From NCBI GenBank assembly GCA_025201345.1, contig JAIXMG010000001.1, positions 1,302,001-1,366,000 of the forward strand: a stretch of DNA of 64,000 bases. Direction: 5' to 3'. The notes under the pieces were generated by a model. That model ran no database searches. It was not told the DNA's origin and worked only from the letters and a program-made list of their open reading frames with translations. The position numbers and the translations under genes are program-made. The first letter of the stretch is position 1. Every line of letters begins with the position of its first letter. Shown one piece after another: positions 1 to 13,036 of this stretch. The stretch comes from Thamnidium elegans. Its lineage: Eukaryota > Mucoromycota > Mucoromycetes > Mucorales > Mucoraceae.

Positions 1-35
1 TTACACAGCAGTAAAGTATCTGCTCGAAAATACCG

Positions 36-308
36 CTACACCAACCATATAACAAAGACACCACCAATCAAACGAGGACATTTACCTGCAAGAAAATACA
101 CTACCAAACAAGAAAAGACATTATTAACGAGGAAAATCTTATCAAGGACCAGTACTTCGTTCAAATTTACCATCACACCATCCAATGTCAGCAGCATAGT
201 AGTAGAAAATCCAACCAGCAAAGTAGAAAGTAGACATTTAGTACGGAAGCACCACCAAGAAATGATTAATACATAAATATCCATCAGTATAAGAACAGAA
301 ACCATCAT
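36..308 (-). CDS. Fragment of a multi-span membrane protein (exon or relic)
   Basis: The minus strand is open for 90 residues and very hydrophobic, with three to four potential membrane segments separated by short loops (for example VLILMDIYVLIIS and FSCLVVYFLAG). The same frame continues without a stop to the right of the first Met at least to about position 400, so this may be an internal exon rather than a complete gene. The frame closes at 36, but a one-base shift would carry it on to a stop at 1-3, so it may also be a decayed copy. I do not recognise the family. Codon use looks protein-like, not low-complexity. The rest of the gene would lie beyond the left edge. Confidence 0.3.
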   Translation of the reverse strand: MMVSVLILMDIYVLIISWWCFRTKCLLSTLLVGFSTTMLLTLDGVMVNLNEVLVLDKIFLVNNVFSCLVVYFLAGKCPRLIGGVFVIWLV

Positions 309-1000
309 ACTATTTACAACGTATGTATTAATGTAAAGACCAACAGTTAAAGTGTCTGTATTCTTACCATTTGTAATATATGAATAAGGGATTAATAAAG
401 AAAAAGAAAAAAAAAGGGGACAAGGTTTTTTTTTATCAGTTTATTTGTAATAAATGATTGTTGTCAGTTTCATTGTATCTGTGACTCACACTGGAATAAA
501 ATATGCCAGAAAGTATATTAATCTTTCATCACACAATTTTGATACGGTCAGACCCCTCGCCTACGACGTTTTTTTTTTATATTTATTTAGCAGCTTTATC
601 TGACGAGCTCTACTCGACTCGTTTTAGGTTTTACGTGTGTGCTCAAATAGTGACACTATCTATCTTCGGATCTTAATGAAAAAATACCATGACAGTAGTT
701 TTCGTTCACTCGCATGTATGTTTTGGTAATCACACTCAAGTATTTCTTATCTTATACATGCGACGATGTTGACAATTTTTTTAAATAAATAAATCATTAT
801 CTTAAGAAACAATATGTATTTACAAACTGAAATTATTCTTACTTTTTAGGAGAGGTGACTCTTTGTACACTGGGCCACAGTAGTTAAATGTGATAGAAGA
901 GATTGTTAGTACAACGGTGATAAAATAGTTTGTGTTCCAAAAAGAATTGAGTTATGTGTAAAGGTAACTATTTATTTATCGGAACCATTTTTTTTATAAA
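309..1000. other. Intergenic, AT-rich
   Basis: No gene is visible. The stretch has poly-A/T runs and may include heavily decayed upstream parts of the Fanzor-like relic from about 850 onward (short peptide stretches in different frames, not alignable by eye). Confidence 0.5.
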
Positions 1001-1420
1001 AACGAAAAGCGAGTACCATCTACACCAAAGGATAATAATCAAACAGATGAAACAATAACATTGATTGCTTTCGAATACGCAATGTTTAGTAGCTCACTGA
1101 AAGGAAAGCTTCCCTATCCAACCAAAAGAATAACGGATGCCATAACTAAAATGTCTGAAGGTTCTGAAGGAAAAACTCAAATTATTTTTGTTGATAAATA
1201 TTTGACTAGTTAAACATGTAACAGTTGTAAAAAACAAGGCTTAAACCATATTTCAACTACTGGATCAAAGCGTAAACTCCATGTTGTACTCAAGTGTGAC
1301 TTTTGTAATACGGTATGGAATCGCAACTAAAAACATATGTAATATTTTTATATACATGTCACAACATAATAATGAAAGATCTTCTAAATTCAGAAGACGT
1401 TCTAGTTGTCGGGCCTGAAA
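1001..1420 (+). pseudogene. Decayed Fanzor/TnpB-like nuclease, C-terminal part
   Basis: In frame from 1001 the translation contains the C-terminal half of the TnpB/Fanzor (IS607/IS605-associated, RuvC-like) fold: a TLIAF..AMFSSSLKGKLP block, then IIFVDKYLTS, then a zinc ribbon with CNSC and, 31 residues on, CDFCNTVWNRN. In the family these are G-D/N-A-x-F..., VDEYxTSxxCxxC and CxxC...WNRDxNAAxN. The frame is broken by a TAG between TS and TC (about 1210), a TAA right after WNRN, and a one-base shift, after which family-like sequence (NIFIYMSQHNNERSS) resumes. Both visible RuvC carboxylates are gone: E to K in VDEY and D to N in WNRD. The N-terminal half is not recognisable. Fanzor-type proteins are known in Mucoromycota genomes; this copy is dead. 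Confidence 0.72.
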
Positions 1421-1429
1421 TACCAGAGG

Positions 1430-3872
1430 TTTCTCCATCCATTCGAAAGTGGAATAAACAGCTTCCTATAAAAGAATTTTTTTTTTAAAAAACTTAATAA
1501 AAATAACTTTTTTTTTATTTAAACCTCTGGTTCCCCATTCAACCTCAAATCTCATTAAATTCAAAATAATAAGTTGGCCAATAAAAATAACGTCCCCATA
1601 ATGATTTAGTTAGTTAGGTTTACTTTAGTGTATTAGCTTGCATGCTATAAACGAAAGATATAAACATAAATACTAAGTTAAAGAGATTTGGTTATTACAT
1701 TTCATTATATTTTACAAAATAATGGAAGCCGTAGGAACATTTCCTTAGGTTTATTTCTTTATTGACCAATAATAAAACGAACAGGTTTCGTTAGATCGAA
1801 CTTTTAAAGAAACAAATTACAAGAAGAACAGCCTATCATGAATAACAAGCCCTATATAGTGATGAAGTCCATATAGCTGTTCTACATACTTTATTGTCAC
1901 ACACTTTTATTATTTTTTTTTCACATTTACCCAATCACATCTCTTGTCATTTAACGTGATCTTAGGTGATGATACTAATCTGTAACATAGTGATTGAGGT
2001 GATTACATATTAGACTCTAAAACTAAAATCAGTTGAGAGAATTTAGCTATCAAATGAAAACCAATGGCACTTTTTTTTTTTTTTGTCTTTTTAGAAAAAA
2101 AAGAAGAATCTTTTAAGATCTGCAGCTTTCCTTAAAAAGACTATTGTATATGCAAAAAAGACCCTTTCTTCGTATATAATCTTATCTTTTAAAAAAAAGA
2201 TCAGGTACGGAGAAACAATCGGAAAAATGGTTATATTGCACTCATAAATATTTATCCAGTGCCTTTTAAAAAAATTGGTTGACGCGACATTAGTAGTAGT
2301 ATTCAGTCAGTTTTTATTATATAGTGACTGAGGGAGAGAGAGACTAATCCTGTTTCGAGGTTAATTTTTTTTTTGCTTTGTATGGAGACCAGTATGGAAA
2401 ATAACTTGTTGCGATAGATTTGAACCTGCCAAGCTCATGTGGACCTGTCATTTTATAAATACTTTTTTTTTTACTTGGTCAATGTGTTTATATACTTGTA
2501 GAAGTATGCGTGAGTATAAATAAAGTAAGTTAGATTCGATCTTGAATAACTTGTGTCATCATCTTACCAAAAAAAAAAAAAAAAAAAAAAAGAATCGGCC
2601 TGTTTTTTTGGTCCGTTTCAGTTTCGTAAAACATTTTAAAAAATATACACGTTTTTTAAACAAAGGTTAATTAATTTTCTAGGCTTAGAAATTTATTACA
2701 AGTTTTTGCATCTCTCACTTTCTTTTATGTAGATGTGATATATATAGAAAAGAAAAACCTTTGTTTCGCAAGTTTTTTTTTTTTCATGTTGTGCTTGTGT
2801 TGTACAAAAGTGCTTTATTTCGTTTCCGTTTATGCAATATTGAAAAAAAAAAAAGCAGCAAGTAGGCAGAGTTTTTTATTGACCGCAAAATAAAAATAAA
2901 AAAATACCTAGATTGGGCCTAGAAGTGGAAACAACAAGAAAGGGGTTTATGTAAACTTGAGAAGGGTAGATTAAGGGAGGACCACATTGTGTGACATGTT
3001 CGTTAGACTATTGTAAAAAAAAAAAATCTTTTTTATGTCTGGTGATCATATATATTTATGTCTTATTCTATACGATAATCACCGTAGATATATAAATAAT
3101 AAGTCATAAGCGTAAACTAATCATTTCAAAACCAAAGCCATGTACAAGTTAGATTCATTTTTTTTTTTTTTTTTTTTTTTTGCTTCGTAAATATGTATCG
3201 ATTAAAATAACAAATTATATGACAAGTGCAATAAAAATCATCCTATTAGTTTATATAAAGTGCTAGCTTTATATTGTAAAAAAGAAAAAAAAAAACCGAG
3301 TCAAAAAGATGCGACTTTTTTTATATGGAGCTTAAAATTCGTGTAATAGATGTAACCTACTTCTCATGCACCTTTACTTTAAACTTTACCAAATTTAAAA
3401 TCTTGGGGAGACGGGTTATCAGATCTTTCTTTTCCATAAAGTGGGGAAACACTAAAATAAAAAAGGAGGGGTGTGTAAGAGGGCGGCCGATGATGCGGGA
3501 CCGGGGGCAGATTGTTTCAGTTATCAGATCCTTTTTTTTTCTCTGTTATTAAATAAAATCAAACTAGATCTGATAAACAATATTCTTTTCATTGGCTATC
3601 CAGAGTGAATAATACCTAGAGTAGACTTTTTTTTTTTAAAGTGAGTTGTACATGATAAAAAACTAAAAAAGAACTCAACACTTTTGTCAAGATCAACGCG
3701 AATAGCGATAGTAACATAATATCTTTTTTTTTTTTTAAAAAAAAATACAACGTACTTAATTGAATGAAGAAACATGGGGGACGAAATGAAACTTTGTATA
3801 AAGACAGCTCATTTGATGTTTATTAATTCTAAATCACCCCCTCCCCTCATATAACTGCTTACTTCTCCCCCT

Positions 3873-3906
<34 letters not shown>

Positions 3907-4511
3907 CGCAGAACGATCACAAAAAAAAAGGTTTATATTTATCCGCAGTTCATATTTATCAGATCTTTTTTATATAGCTACAAACATACCACGCCTTGAA
4001 AAAAAAAAGTCTTGTTATTTGCAAATATAAATTGTGTCTATGACGATAGGTTACGATTTAACCAAAATGACGAACATGATCGTTGTTTCAAGTCGCCAAA
4101 AATTATTTTATTTATTTTAAAAAATTATCAGATCTAGAGAATATTTATAATATCTACGTACATCCATAGATCCTATAATCAGATAAAAAATGGAATTAGG
4201 TTAACAGAAACATGGTGTTACAAAGTACGCTGATTCCATGGCCTTTCTTTTACATCAAGATCAAAACTGGGTCTCATTAGTCTTTTGGAGAGGAGGGTCA
4301 AAACACTATTACACAAGAATGTAGGCGGAGAAATCAATCTGATAAGATGGAATTCTAAAAAAATTTATTTTCGGATGTTTGAGGAAAAAAAAAAAAAAAA
4401 AAAAATTATATATAAAAAGGGTACCCATTTTTTTTACATGTGTATACCTTTTTTTTTTTTTTTCTTTTTACAATTTTAATTTTTCTTTGTCTCTTTTTCT
4501 TTCCTTTTCCT
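1430..4511. other. Long AT-rich intergenic stretch
   Basis: About 3 kb with no convincing gene. It holds many homopolymer runs (for example A23 near 2570, T22 near 3160, A27 near 3876). A GC-richer patch at 3470-3515 sits in a random-looking ORF. The part from 3416 to 4135 carries the clustered TTATCAGATC motif (separate entry). The last few hundred bases are presumably the promoter and leader of the PPR gene. Confidence 0.5.
3416..4135. promoter_or_regulatory. Cluster of five TTATCAGATC(T/C) motifs
   Basis: The 10-mer TTATCAGATC occurs at 3416, 3521, 3956 and 4125 on the plus strand and at 3567-3576 on the minus strand (followed by T in four cases and C in one). The flanking bases are unrelated, so it is not simply a duplicated block. 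It lies 0.4-1.1 kb upstream of the PPR gene start. Whether it binds a factor is inference; it resembles no element I can name with certainty. Confidence 0.4.
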
Positions 4512-7500
4512 ATGCTCAATAATCAAATGACATCAGATAAATTAGCAATTCAAACAAAGTCGACAAAATATGCTTATATGAAACCTCAAAATAAAAATTT
4601 TACACCATCCTTATCAGCCGAAGTAAATAATAATCAAGATAAACCTTTACCAACTCCACCTAGTTCACCAGAAGTTATTTCCCGTGCACCTATGCAATAT
4701 ACCAATCGAAAGAAAACCAGCAGCACATATGAATACAATAATCGTATTTTAGCAGCTAAAAGAAACGGCAACATTCGCCTTGTCATGAGTGAATATATGT
4801 CCATGAAGAAAAACTCGGTTCAAATGACACATCATACTTATAATTTGGTTCTAGAAGCTCACGCTATTTTACGTCGTGAAGGAACTCCATTAACCACCAT
4901 GATGAAAAGTAAGTTAAATTATAACTACCCTGTAATACATCAGAAAGAAAAAAGTTGACTAATTTTTTTTCCCTTGTTATATTAAAACAAAATAGTTTAT
5001 AATGAAATGATTACACGTCAAATTCAACCAAATACATATACATTTGTATTAATGATCCGTTCACTCTGTAAAAGAGACGTTGAGGTCCAAAAGACAGTAG
5101 CCATGTTAAAACGTCAATCAGCACGTATTGGCCATGATAATGAAGACGTTGGTCTTTTAGAATCAGAAGATAATATTATGAAAGCACTTGCTATATTCCA
5201 TCATGCAGTTTCAGATGGTATCTCAATTAATACATTCGAGGTAGAGATATTCAATCAATTACTTCGTGTACTCTCTCACTATGGCGGTACCTTGGATGCA
5301 AATTTTGTTTATGGTCAATTGGAGCAGCCTCATGTGGTAGCTAAACCTAATTCCGCTACTTATGCTGCCTTGATTAATTTGTTTGGTAGAGCGCATGATA
5401 TCGATATGGCTCTTTACTATTACGATGTTTATACAAAAGTAAAAGTATCTTTAGGTCCTCATGATACTTCTTATATATTTAATGCCTTGGTTGACTGTCA
5501 TTTAAAATGCGGTCTTTTAGATGGCGCTCTTCGCGTGGTGGAACATGAGATGGTAGATAATGGTATCAAATTAACTTGCATCCCATACAATTCTATTATT
5601 CGTCATTACTGTGCAACCAACGCTATGGACCAAGCAGAATCTTTAATCGATCGTCTTATTAAAGGACATGAAGAAGATGATACAAAATATCCTCACCCTG
5701 ACGCCAGTAGTTATGGCCCTATTCTTTCTGCTTACTGTCAAGACGATCGATGGGAAGAAGCTACTCGTATTTATCAAGCACTTATAAAGACAGATATCAC
5801 AAAGGCATACGGTAACTTGGCCAATTATGCGCTTCTTTGTCTCACCCATGATGATCGTGGCAAAGCCTTGTCTGTAATTGAAGATATGACTAAAGCTCGT
5901 TTAGAACCTGACCCAGTTTTGGCCGAACGTATCATCACTAGTTTTGCACAAGCAGGAGAAGTAGCTCAAGCAATTGGTGCTTTACATACCATTCAAAAAG
6001 CAATGTCTACAAGGTCTCTTTCGAAGGGGGCTAATCACTTGATGGAAGCTGCACTCGAAATAGTGCTTGATTGTACCGGTGTCAGGCAAATACTCCAAAC
6101 AATGCATACGGTCATGTCCATGGTAAAAGTTCAAGCACCATTTGAAATGCAAAAGGCTTTGATCGAAGGTTATTTTGATCAAACAAATGATGCTCCTCAG
6201 TTATTAACAACAGCTGATTTTGATTTATTATTTCATGCCGCGGTTGCTGTTTACAGTCGTCCGGAAGAATCTGTTTCTTCTTCTTTGGGTGATATTGTAA
6301 TGCAATTATTACAAGATTTGCGTACCTGTGATATTGAAGCTCCCGAGAATTTATACCAGCTTGTACTTTCTCAATTGCAATGTTTAGGCGATATTGAATC
6401 AGAATCTCGATGGAAGTTTGCATTTGATTGTATTCATCCTGTTTGTGCTCAAGAAGAAGACGAGGATGATATTATTATTCAAATCTCTGAAGAAGATGAG
6501 TTATCTGAGCCAAGACCTACTACTACCTCTTTATCTAAATCTGAAATTATTTCAAATGAAGTTTTGAAAGCTATTACCAATGGTAATACGCGTGATGCCA
6601 TTCGTATCTTTGAAGATCGTATTATTTGTAAAGGTTTGATCCCTACTCCCGAAGTAATGCGTGATGTGATTGCGCTTGCTGGTAAACAAGGTGATATTCA
6701 AACCGCTTTAACGTTGTATAATAATTCTATTTATGCGTTCAAAGATATTCCGGATATTCAAACCAAGGATGCTGCTATCTATATGGCAACAAACAGTATT
6801 TTAATCGGGTATGCTCAAACTGGTGAAATGGAAAAAGCCAAGGTGTACTATGATCGTATTAAAGCCATGGGTCATTACCCCGATAGTAACGGGTATGCCA
6901 GTCTTTTATTAGGTAGTGCTAAATGTGCTACAGATGAAGCCACAGATGCCTTAGTGATCTACGAAGAAGCCAAACGTCACCATGTCAAACCTACTACTTT
7001 CTTTTATAACGTTATTATTTCCAAACTAGCAAAGGCACGTAAACTTGATTCAGCCCTTTGCTTGTTTGAAGAAATGAGGCTCTTTAAGATTCCCGCAAAT
7101 TCTATTACATACGGTGCAATTATTTCAGCTAGTGTTCGATCCGGTTCAGAAGCTCAGTCGAGACGTTTGTTTGGCGAGATGTTATCATCACCAAGTTATC
7201 AACCTCGAGTCGGCCCATTTAATAACATGATGCAGTTTTATGTTCGTCAACATCCAGACAGAGAAAGAGTTCTCGAGTACTTTCAAGAGTTACGTAGACG
7301 TCATATTAAACCTTCGCCTCATAGTTACAAGTTATTAATGGAAGCCTATACACATATCGCTCCTTACGATATGCCCATGGCTCACAAGTTACTAGGTGAT
7401 ATGGAACGCTGTGATCGTTTACGTCCACAAGCAACACACTATGCCACGTTAATATACTCTTACGGTATCCTGCAACGAGATGTTCAAAGTGCAGAACGTG

Positions 7501-7916
7501 TATTTTATGAAATGAAACGAACCAAGATACATCCAGATGAAGCGGTATATCAAGCCATGATCGATACGTTAATTAGTAATGATGCGCTTGAAAAGGCGGA
7601 GGTATATTATAAAGAATTGCAACAAGATAAACACCTGCAAAAGAGTGGTTCACCTTATATTGAAAACCTGTTTATTCGTGGTTATGCCGAAAAAGGAGAA
7701 TTAGCTAAAGCAGAAAAGATTTTTGAAGCAATGTCTGATGATAAATATTTACAAAAGGATAAAGTCATTAGAGAACCAAGTACGTTTGAAGCAATGATTC
7801 GTGCTTACCTTGAAAATGATCAGTTGGACAAGGCGAAAGTCATCTTGAGTAAAATGGTGAAACGCGATTTCCCACCCAAAGTAATTGGTGTAGTTGCTGA
7901 TTTAGTTTTAGAATAG
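4512..7916 (+). CDS. Large pentatricopeptide-repeat (PPR) protein
   Basis: Two exons, 4512-4908 and 4996-7916, joined across an 87-nt GTAAGT...TAG intron, give 1105 residues. The start is the ATG at 4512, because the in-frame ATG further upstream lies in a pyrimidine-rich leader. Residues 1-60 are polar and low in complexity. From about residue 130 the protein is a run of 35-residue helical-hairpin repeats with PPR signatures such as TYAALINLFGRAHDIDMAL, YNSIIRHYCATNAMDQAE, FFYNVIISKLAKARKLDSAL and TYGAIISASVRSGS. An acidic linker (about 615-635) separates two repeat blocks. PPR proteins bind organelle RNA, mostly in mitochondria; the specific target cannot be told. No clear N-terminal presequence is visible, so mitochondrial location is inference. 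Confidence 0.85.
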
Positions 7917-8612
7917 TTTTTTTTTAAAAAACATGTATATTTATCAAATAAAAAGAATATCCCCCTCTCTCTCTATATATATATACTCTTTTTTATTTAT
8001 ATGACAGAAAGATGTCTTTGTGCGCGCAGTACTTTAAAAAATGCAATTCTTTACGAATGCTATCTTTTATATAGTTTTCTATATTTTAGTACATGGTATT
8101 ATAGTTCTCTAATGCACAGCTTATGTAGTACCCTATCACAGATTTCTTAACTATTTAGTATATTGTTACTATTTTTGCATAATACCAACAACAGCAAAAA
8201 AATGCTGTAAAATAAGATATAGTAGCTAGATTATTAAAACGTTATTGTGTTGTCACTTGGAATAAGTACTAGTTTGTATCAGGCACTAATTTAAGTCGAA
8301 AGTAAAATAAAAATAAACTAAGGAATAGTAACAACAAAATAAATATCTCTCATGATATTTAGCAGTACAAGGTCTATAATTATTACTGACCAGTTTTATG
8401 AGTATAATCAGTGTATACGGAAGAGTGGTGCAAATGTTGTTAAAAGAAGAGTAAGAATACTTATTCCAGTGACCGCTTGCAAAAAAAAAAAAAAAAAAAA
8501 AAAATGCATCTAAAAAAAGGTCCCTGAAGAAAAATAAAATAAAATAGCCTATAATATTAGACTAGTTCTAGACTTTCAAGTTTTTCATCTTTCTTTCTCT
8601 TAGATTAAAAAC
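7917..8612. other. Intergenic between PPR and nucleotidase genes
   Basis: About 0.7 kb of AT-rich sequence with a (CT)n(AT)n microsatellite at about 7963-7986 and an A24 run near 8481. No gene is seen. Confidence 0.5.
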
Positions 8613-9705
8613 ATGTCTAAATCATTACAAGCAGCAGCCTTAGGTAAACAAAGCGCGTTGGTACAAGAAAAAAAAAAGATACCTGTATTCATAAACTAGT
8701 TTCTAGTTGAAAGACTTTTATTGATCCCTACGGTCCGTATTCACAATGTTGCTCAAACAACTGAAAAGTTGCAGAAAATTATTAAAGATGGTAGAAGTAA
8801 ACTTCATTTTATCAGTGGTACGTATTTCATTTTAAAAATAAGTATAAGTTCGTAGAAAAAATTAAAAATTTGTTTGTGTAGATTTCGATATGACCATGTC
8901 TCGTCATTGGGTTAGAAACAAGGATACTGATGCTTTAGAACGTAACGCTTCTTCTCATGGCATTCCTGCTAAATATGACAAGATGACACCAGAAGTAAAA
9001 TATTAATTATTTAGATAAGAGTTTTATATACACACATATTAATTGAGGTTTATATAGTATAAAAAAGAAACTGCACGTATTTATAATACTTATTATCCTA
9101 TTGAGATTGATCAAACTATGACTTATGATGAAAAGGTACCTTATATGATGAAATGGTGGACAGAAGCACATGCTAGCCTTGTTGCACAAAAATTAAACAA
9201 GAGCGATTTGAAAATAATGGCAGAGCAAGCTAGACTTGAAATTCGACCTGGTGTAGATAAAATATTGGTTGATTGTAAAGAAACAGGTATTCCTTTCCTT
9301 GTGTTTTCAGCTGGTATTGGTAATATCATTGAAGAGATTTTAAAGGGAGCAAATATGTTTTATGATAATATGCATATCGTATCAAATATGATGGTATTTG
9401 ATGACAATGATGTATGCATCGACTTTAAAGAGCCCTTAATTCATGTATTTAACAAGTCCGAATTTCAATTAGAAACTTCACCTTATTACAAAATGATTGA
9501 AGAACGTGGTAATGTGATATTAATGGGCGATAGTTTGGGTGATCTCCAAATGAGTAAAGGTGTAAAACATGATCTTTGTTTCAATATTGGTTTCTTAAAT
9601 CATGATATTAAGTCATTAGAACCATCTTATTTTAATGCATTTGATCTTGTTATTGAAGGTGATGCAAACATGAATCCTGTTATTGAATTATTAAAGCACA
9701 TATAA
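8613..9705 (+). CDS. Cytosolic 5'-nucleotidase III-like (UMPH-1 family, HAD superfamily)
   Basis: Exons 8613-8817, 8882-8994 and 9058-9705. The family dephosphorylates pyrimidine nucleoside monophosphates (UMP, CMP). HAD motif I is DFDMTMSRHW, split over the first intron; next come the family block YYPIEID...EK.P.M..WW and motif II FSAGIGNIIEEIL. The acidic motif is MGDSLGDLQMSKG. Exon 1 has an in-frame TAG at 8697. It is removed if 8661-8699 (GTACAAG...ACTAG, 39 nt) is a very short intron, which restores a 308-residue protein of normal family length. The other options are readthrough or recent inactivation. All other exons are intact and conserved, so I favour a working gene. Confidence 0.8.
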
Positions 9706-9840
9706 TAAACTGTTTTAATTTTTTTTTTTTTGGTTATTTTTTTTGGTTTTTTTTTTTTTTTTTTTTTTTTTTATTGCAGAATTATAAGGTTGAAAATAAG
9801 TGATAAGTGTAAGGTGATTTTTAATGAATAATATATATAA

Positions 9841-10678
<838 letters not shown>

Positions 10679-11080
10679 TTATCTTATCGTTTATATACAA
10701 TAATAAAAAAAAAAAAAGGAAAAGAAAAGGGAAAAAGAAGAAAGAAAGAAAAGAATAAAATTGACCTAAAATAAAAATAATAAAAATAATAAAAAAAAAA
10801 GTGCGTGTAACTTGTACCACGCCTTTAAAATACAAAAAAAAAAAAAAAAAAAAAAATCATTCCCTTTTCACTCTCACACAAGCAAAAATAAATAATAACA
10901 ATAAAAAGCAGTGAAAAAGAAGTACTCCTTTTTTTTTTAAAAAAAAAAATCACTGGTATTGTCATAGTTACTAGATAATTTCAATATATTTTTTGAATAA
11001 AGAAAGTAAAGAGATCATAATAAAGAAAAAGTAAAGAATCTGATTTTTAAAAGACAAGTTGTACAAACTATTATTATGTA
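10679..11080. other. Head-to-tail gap right of Rac1
   Basis: Rac1 promoter and leader (it reads leftward) plus the 3' end side of the next minus-strand gene. Purine-rich (A/G) with a (AAAT)n-like tract near 10770 and an A22 run near 10834. No gene is seen. Confidence 0.5.
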
Positions 11081-13036
11081 TTATACGACAAAATTATCTA
11101 TTCCAATGCTGCACAACTCAAATGGTATCGTTTGGTCTCGCAAAAAATGAATTCGAATCGATTTCAATGGACCTTTGTTGTTCTCACATTCAAAGTCAAA
11201 TCCAATACGATGATTGAGTTGTGTTGTCGGCGTCAATTTGATCTTGCACTCTTCCCAAGCTCCATAGAGACGAGGTTGAACTGTCAATTTAAAGACTTTA
11301 TCTAAAGGTTCATCAAAGTGATTCTTGGTATATATTATCACTCTTTTGGCTTTTATATCTCCCGCCATATACAGTCCAAAATAATCTCCCGCTTTTGGTT
11401 CTACATGAGATCATAAGTAACATTTTAAATAAATGAATAAATAAATAGATAACTTACTTTGAATAGAGTGCCAGCAGGTTTCGGTATTTTGATCTACTGC
11501 TTTATGGTAGGATTGATGTACGTATGTATCTTTTAATGGTATCAATGGGTTGGTTTGATTGTATAATGTTTCATATTCACTAATACTAGGTACTCTATCT
11601 GAATTAAATTGAACACTATCTACATTAGGCATTGTATTCATATTTGTAATGAATAAGCACCTATCATTGGAACAACTAGATCTGTATAATAATAATTTTA
11701 AAAAAAAAGTTATAAATTACACTTACATGGACATTTTTTTATTTTATTTTTACCTAGCATCTCTTTCTTCTTCAAGTGGGTTTAATACAGATTTATCAAA
11801 ATAATCATCACCTTCAATAAGTAAACTATCGTAATTTTGAAGCGATAATTCTAATAATAAAAGAGCGTCGTACTAAAGCACAATTTTAGTATCATGTTAC
11901 CTATTAATTTCAATGAGGGTAATTACCATATAATATTCAATTAATTTTCTATTATTGACCGAATCAATCTCTTTAAATCTTTCTCTACCAAAAGATAATA
12001 AAGGATTGGAAACTAAATATGGATATTGATTAAACCAAATACAAAAGTAAATATCTGCGTAGTTTAATTTGTTTGGATTTAAGCCTTGTGTACTAAGTTG
12101 GCTTAGAAATGTTTGAACTTTTTGACGAGGCACAAAGGCGCCATAACGAAGATCGGCATACCCTGTATGTAAAGAATTGTCTACATAAAATAAGATGTAA
12201 GTAGCACTTTTTTTTTAGCATAAATATATATATATATATAGTATCATACCTTTATTAGTAAATCGCCATTTTTTATAGTCAATATAGTTGACAGGTCGCG
12301 TATTAACAATAAGATGATCCGAATAGTGTTGAGAATGGGTATATAGTGTATCCAAGTATGGGTTTAACCATAAATCATCTTGGAAATAACATTTTTCAAA
12401 CTTGGCTACAGCACATGCTGTAAATTTTCCCATACTATAAAGTGCTGCGTTTTTCTCTATAATTTCTATATGAACACTAGTTGTCGTGTTGCGATGGAAT
12501 TGCTAATAATAGAAAAAGATCAGCATGCTTTAAACCCCAGCCCCTTTTCTTTTTTTGAAGGGGTTTTTTTTTTATTTTATTTTTTTTACCTCTGCTGTTA
12601 AGGGTTTTGATTTAATTTGATTATATACATATATTTCCTTAATAAAAGGGTACTTTAATAAATGGCGTACTGCCCGCATAATTCCTTCATGACTATCATC
12701 TACTCGATTCACTACAGCTGTAACGAGTGGCAAACTAGTACCTAATGAAAAGGAACTGGCAGGAAAAATAGACCGTTGTGATAAAATGGATTCGTTTTCT
12801 TGTATTTGTATACTCCAGGTCGCTGGATCCGTTTCTGAGCTAGTAAAATATGCTGGATTATTTTGATTTTCTTGTTGATTAAAATTAAGGTATGTAAAAT
12901 CATCGAATTGTATCCAGATAACTACAAGTATCGTTACTAGCCCAACGTACAACGTAAAAAGCTTAAGCCGAGTATTAACATTTTTAATATGAAAACTTTT
13001 TGTTTGCTGATTCATTACAAACAGATGAGAAACCAA
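11081..13036 (-). CDS. Type II membrane glycosyltransferase-like protein
   Basis: Six minus-strand exons (13036-12590, 12502-12250, 12180-11927, 11872-11754, 11681-11458, 11400-11081) give 538 residues, or 531 from the second Met at 13015. A single N-terminal anchor (LYVGLVTILVVIWIQF, about residues 30-46) after a basic cytosolic tail predicts a Golgi or ER type II topology. The core has PLVTAVVNRVDDSHEGI, ACAVAKFEKCYFQDD and ADLRYGAFVPR, resembling fungal proteins with GT64-like folds; the acidic FQDD could be the metal/nucleotide-sugar motif. The last 110 residues (from CWHSIQK) look like a discoidin/galactose-binding-like beta sandwich. The sugar substrate is unknown. The glycosyltransferase assignment is by resemblance, not by a decisive motif. 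Confidence 0.65.

Noticed and set aside
2395..2450. GGTTCAAATCT on the minus strand as a tRNA B box
   Set aside because: No A box or acceptor stem at the required distance.
3325..3552. 75-residue ORF with an Arg-rich GRPMMRDRGQ stretch
   Set aside because: No family, ends in a poly-T, and overlaps the motif cluster; composition looks random.
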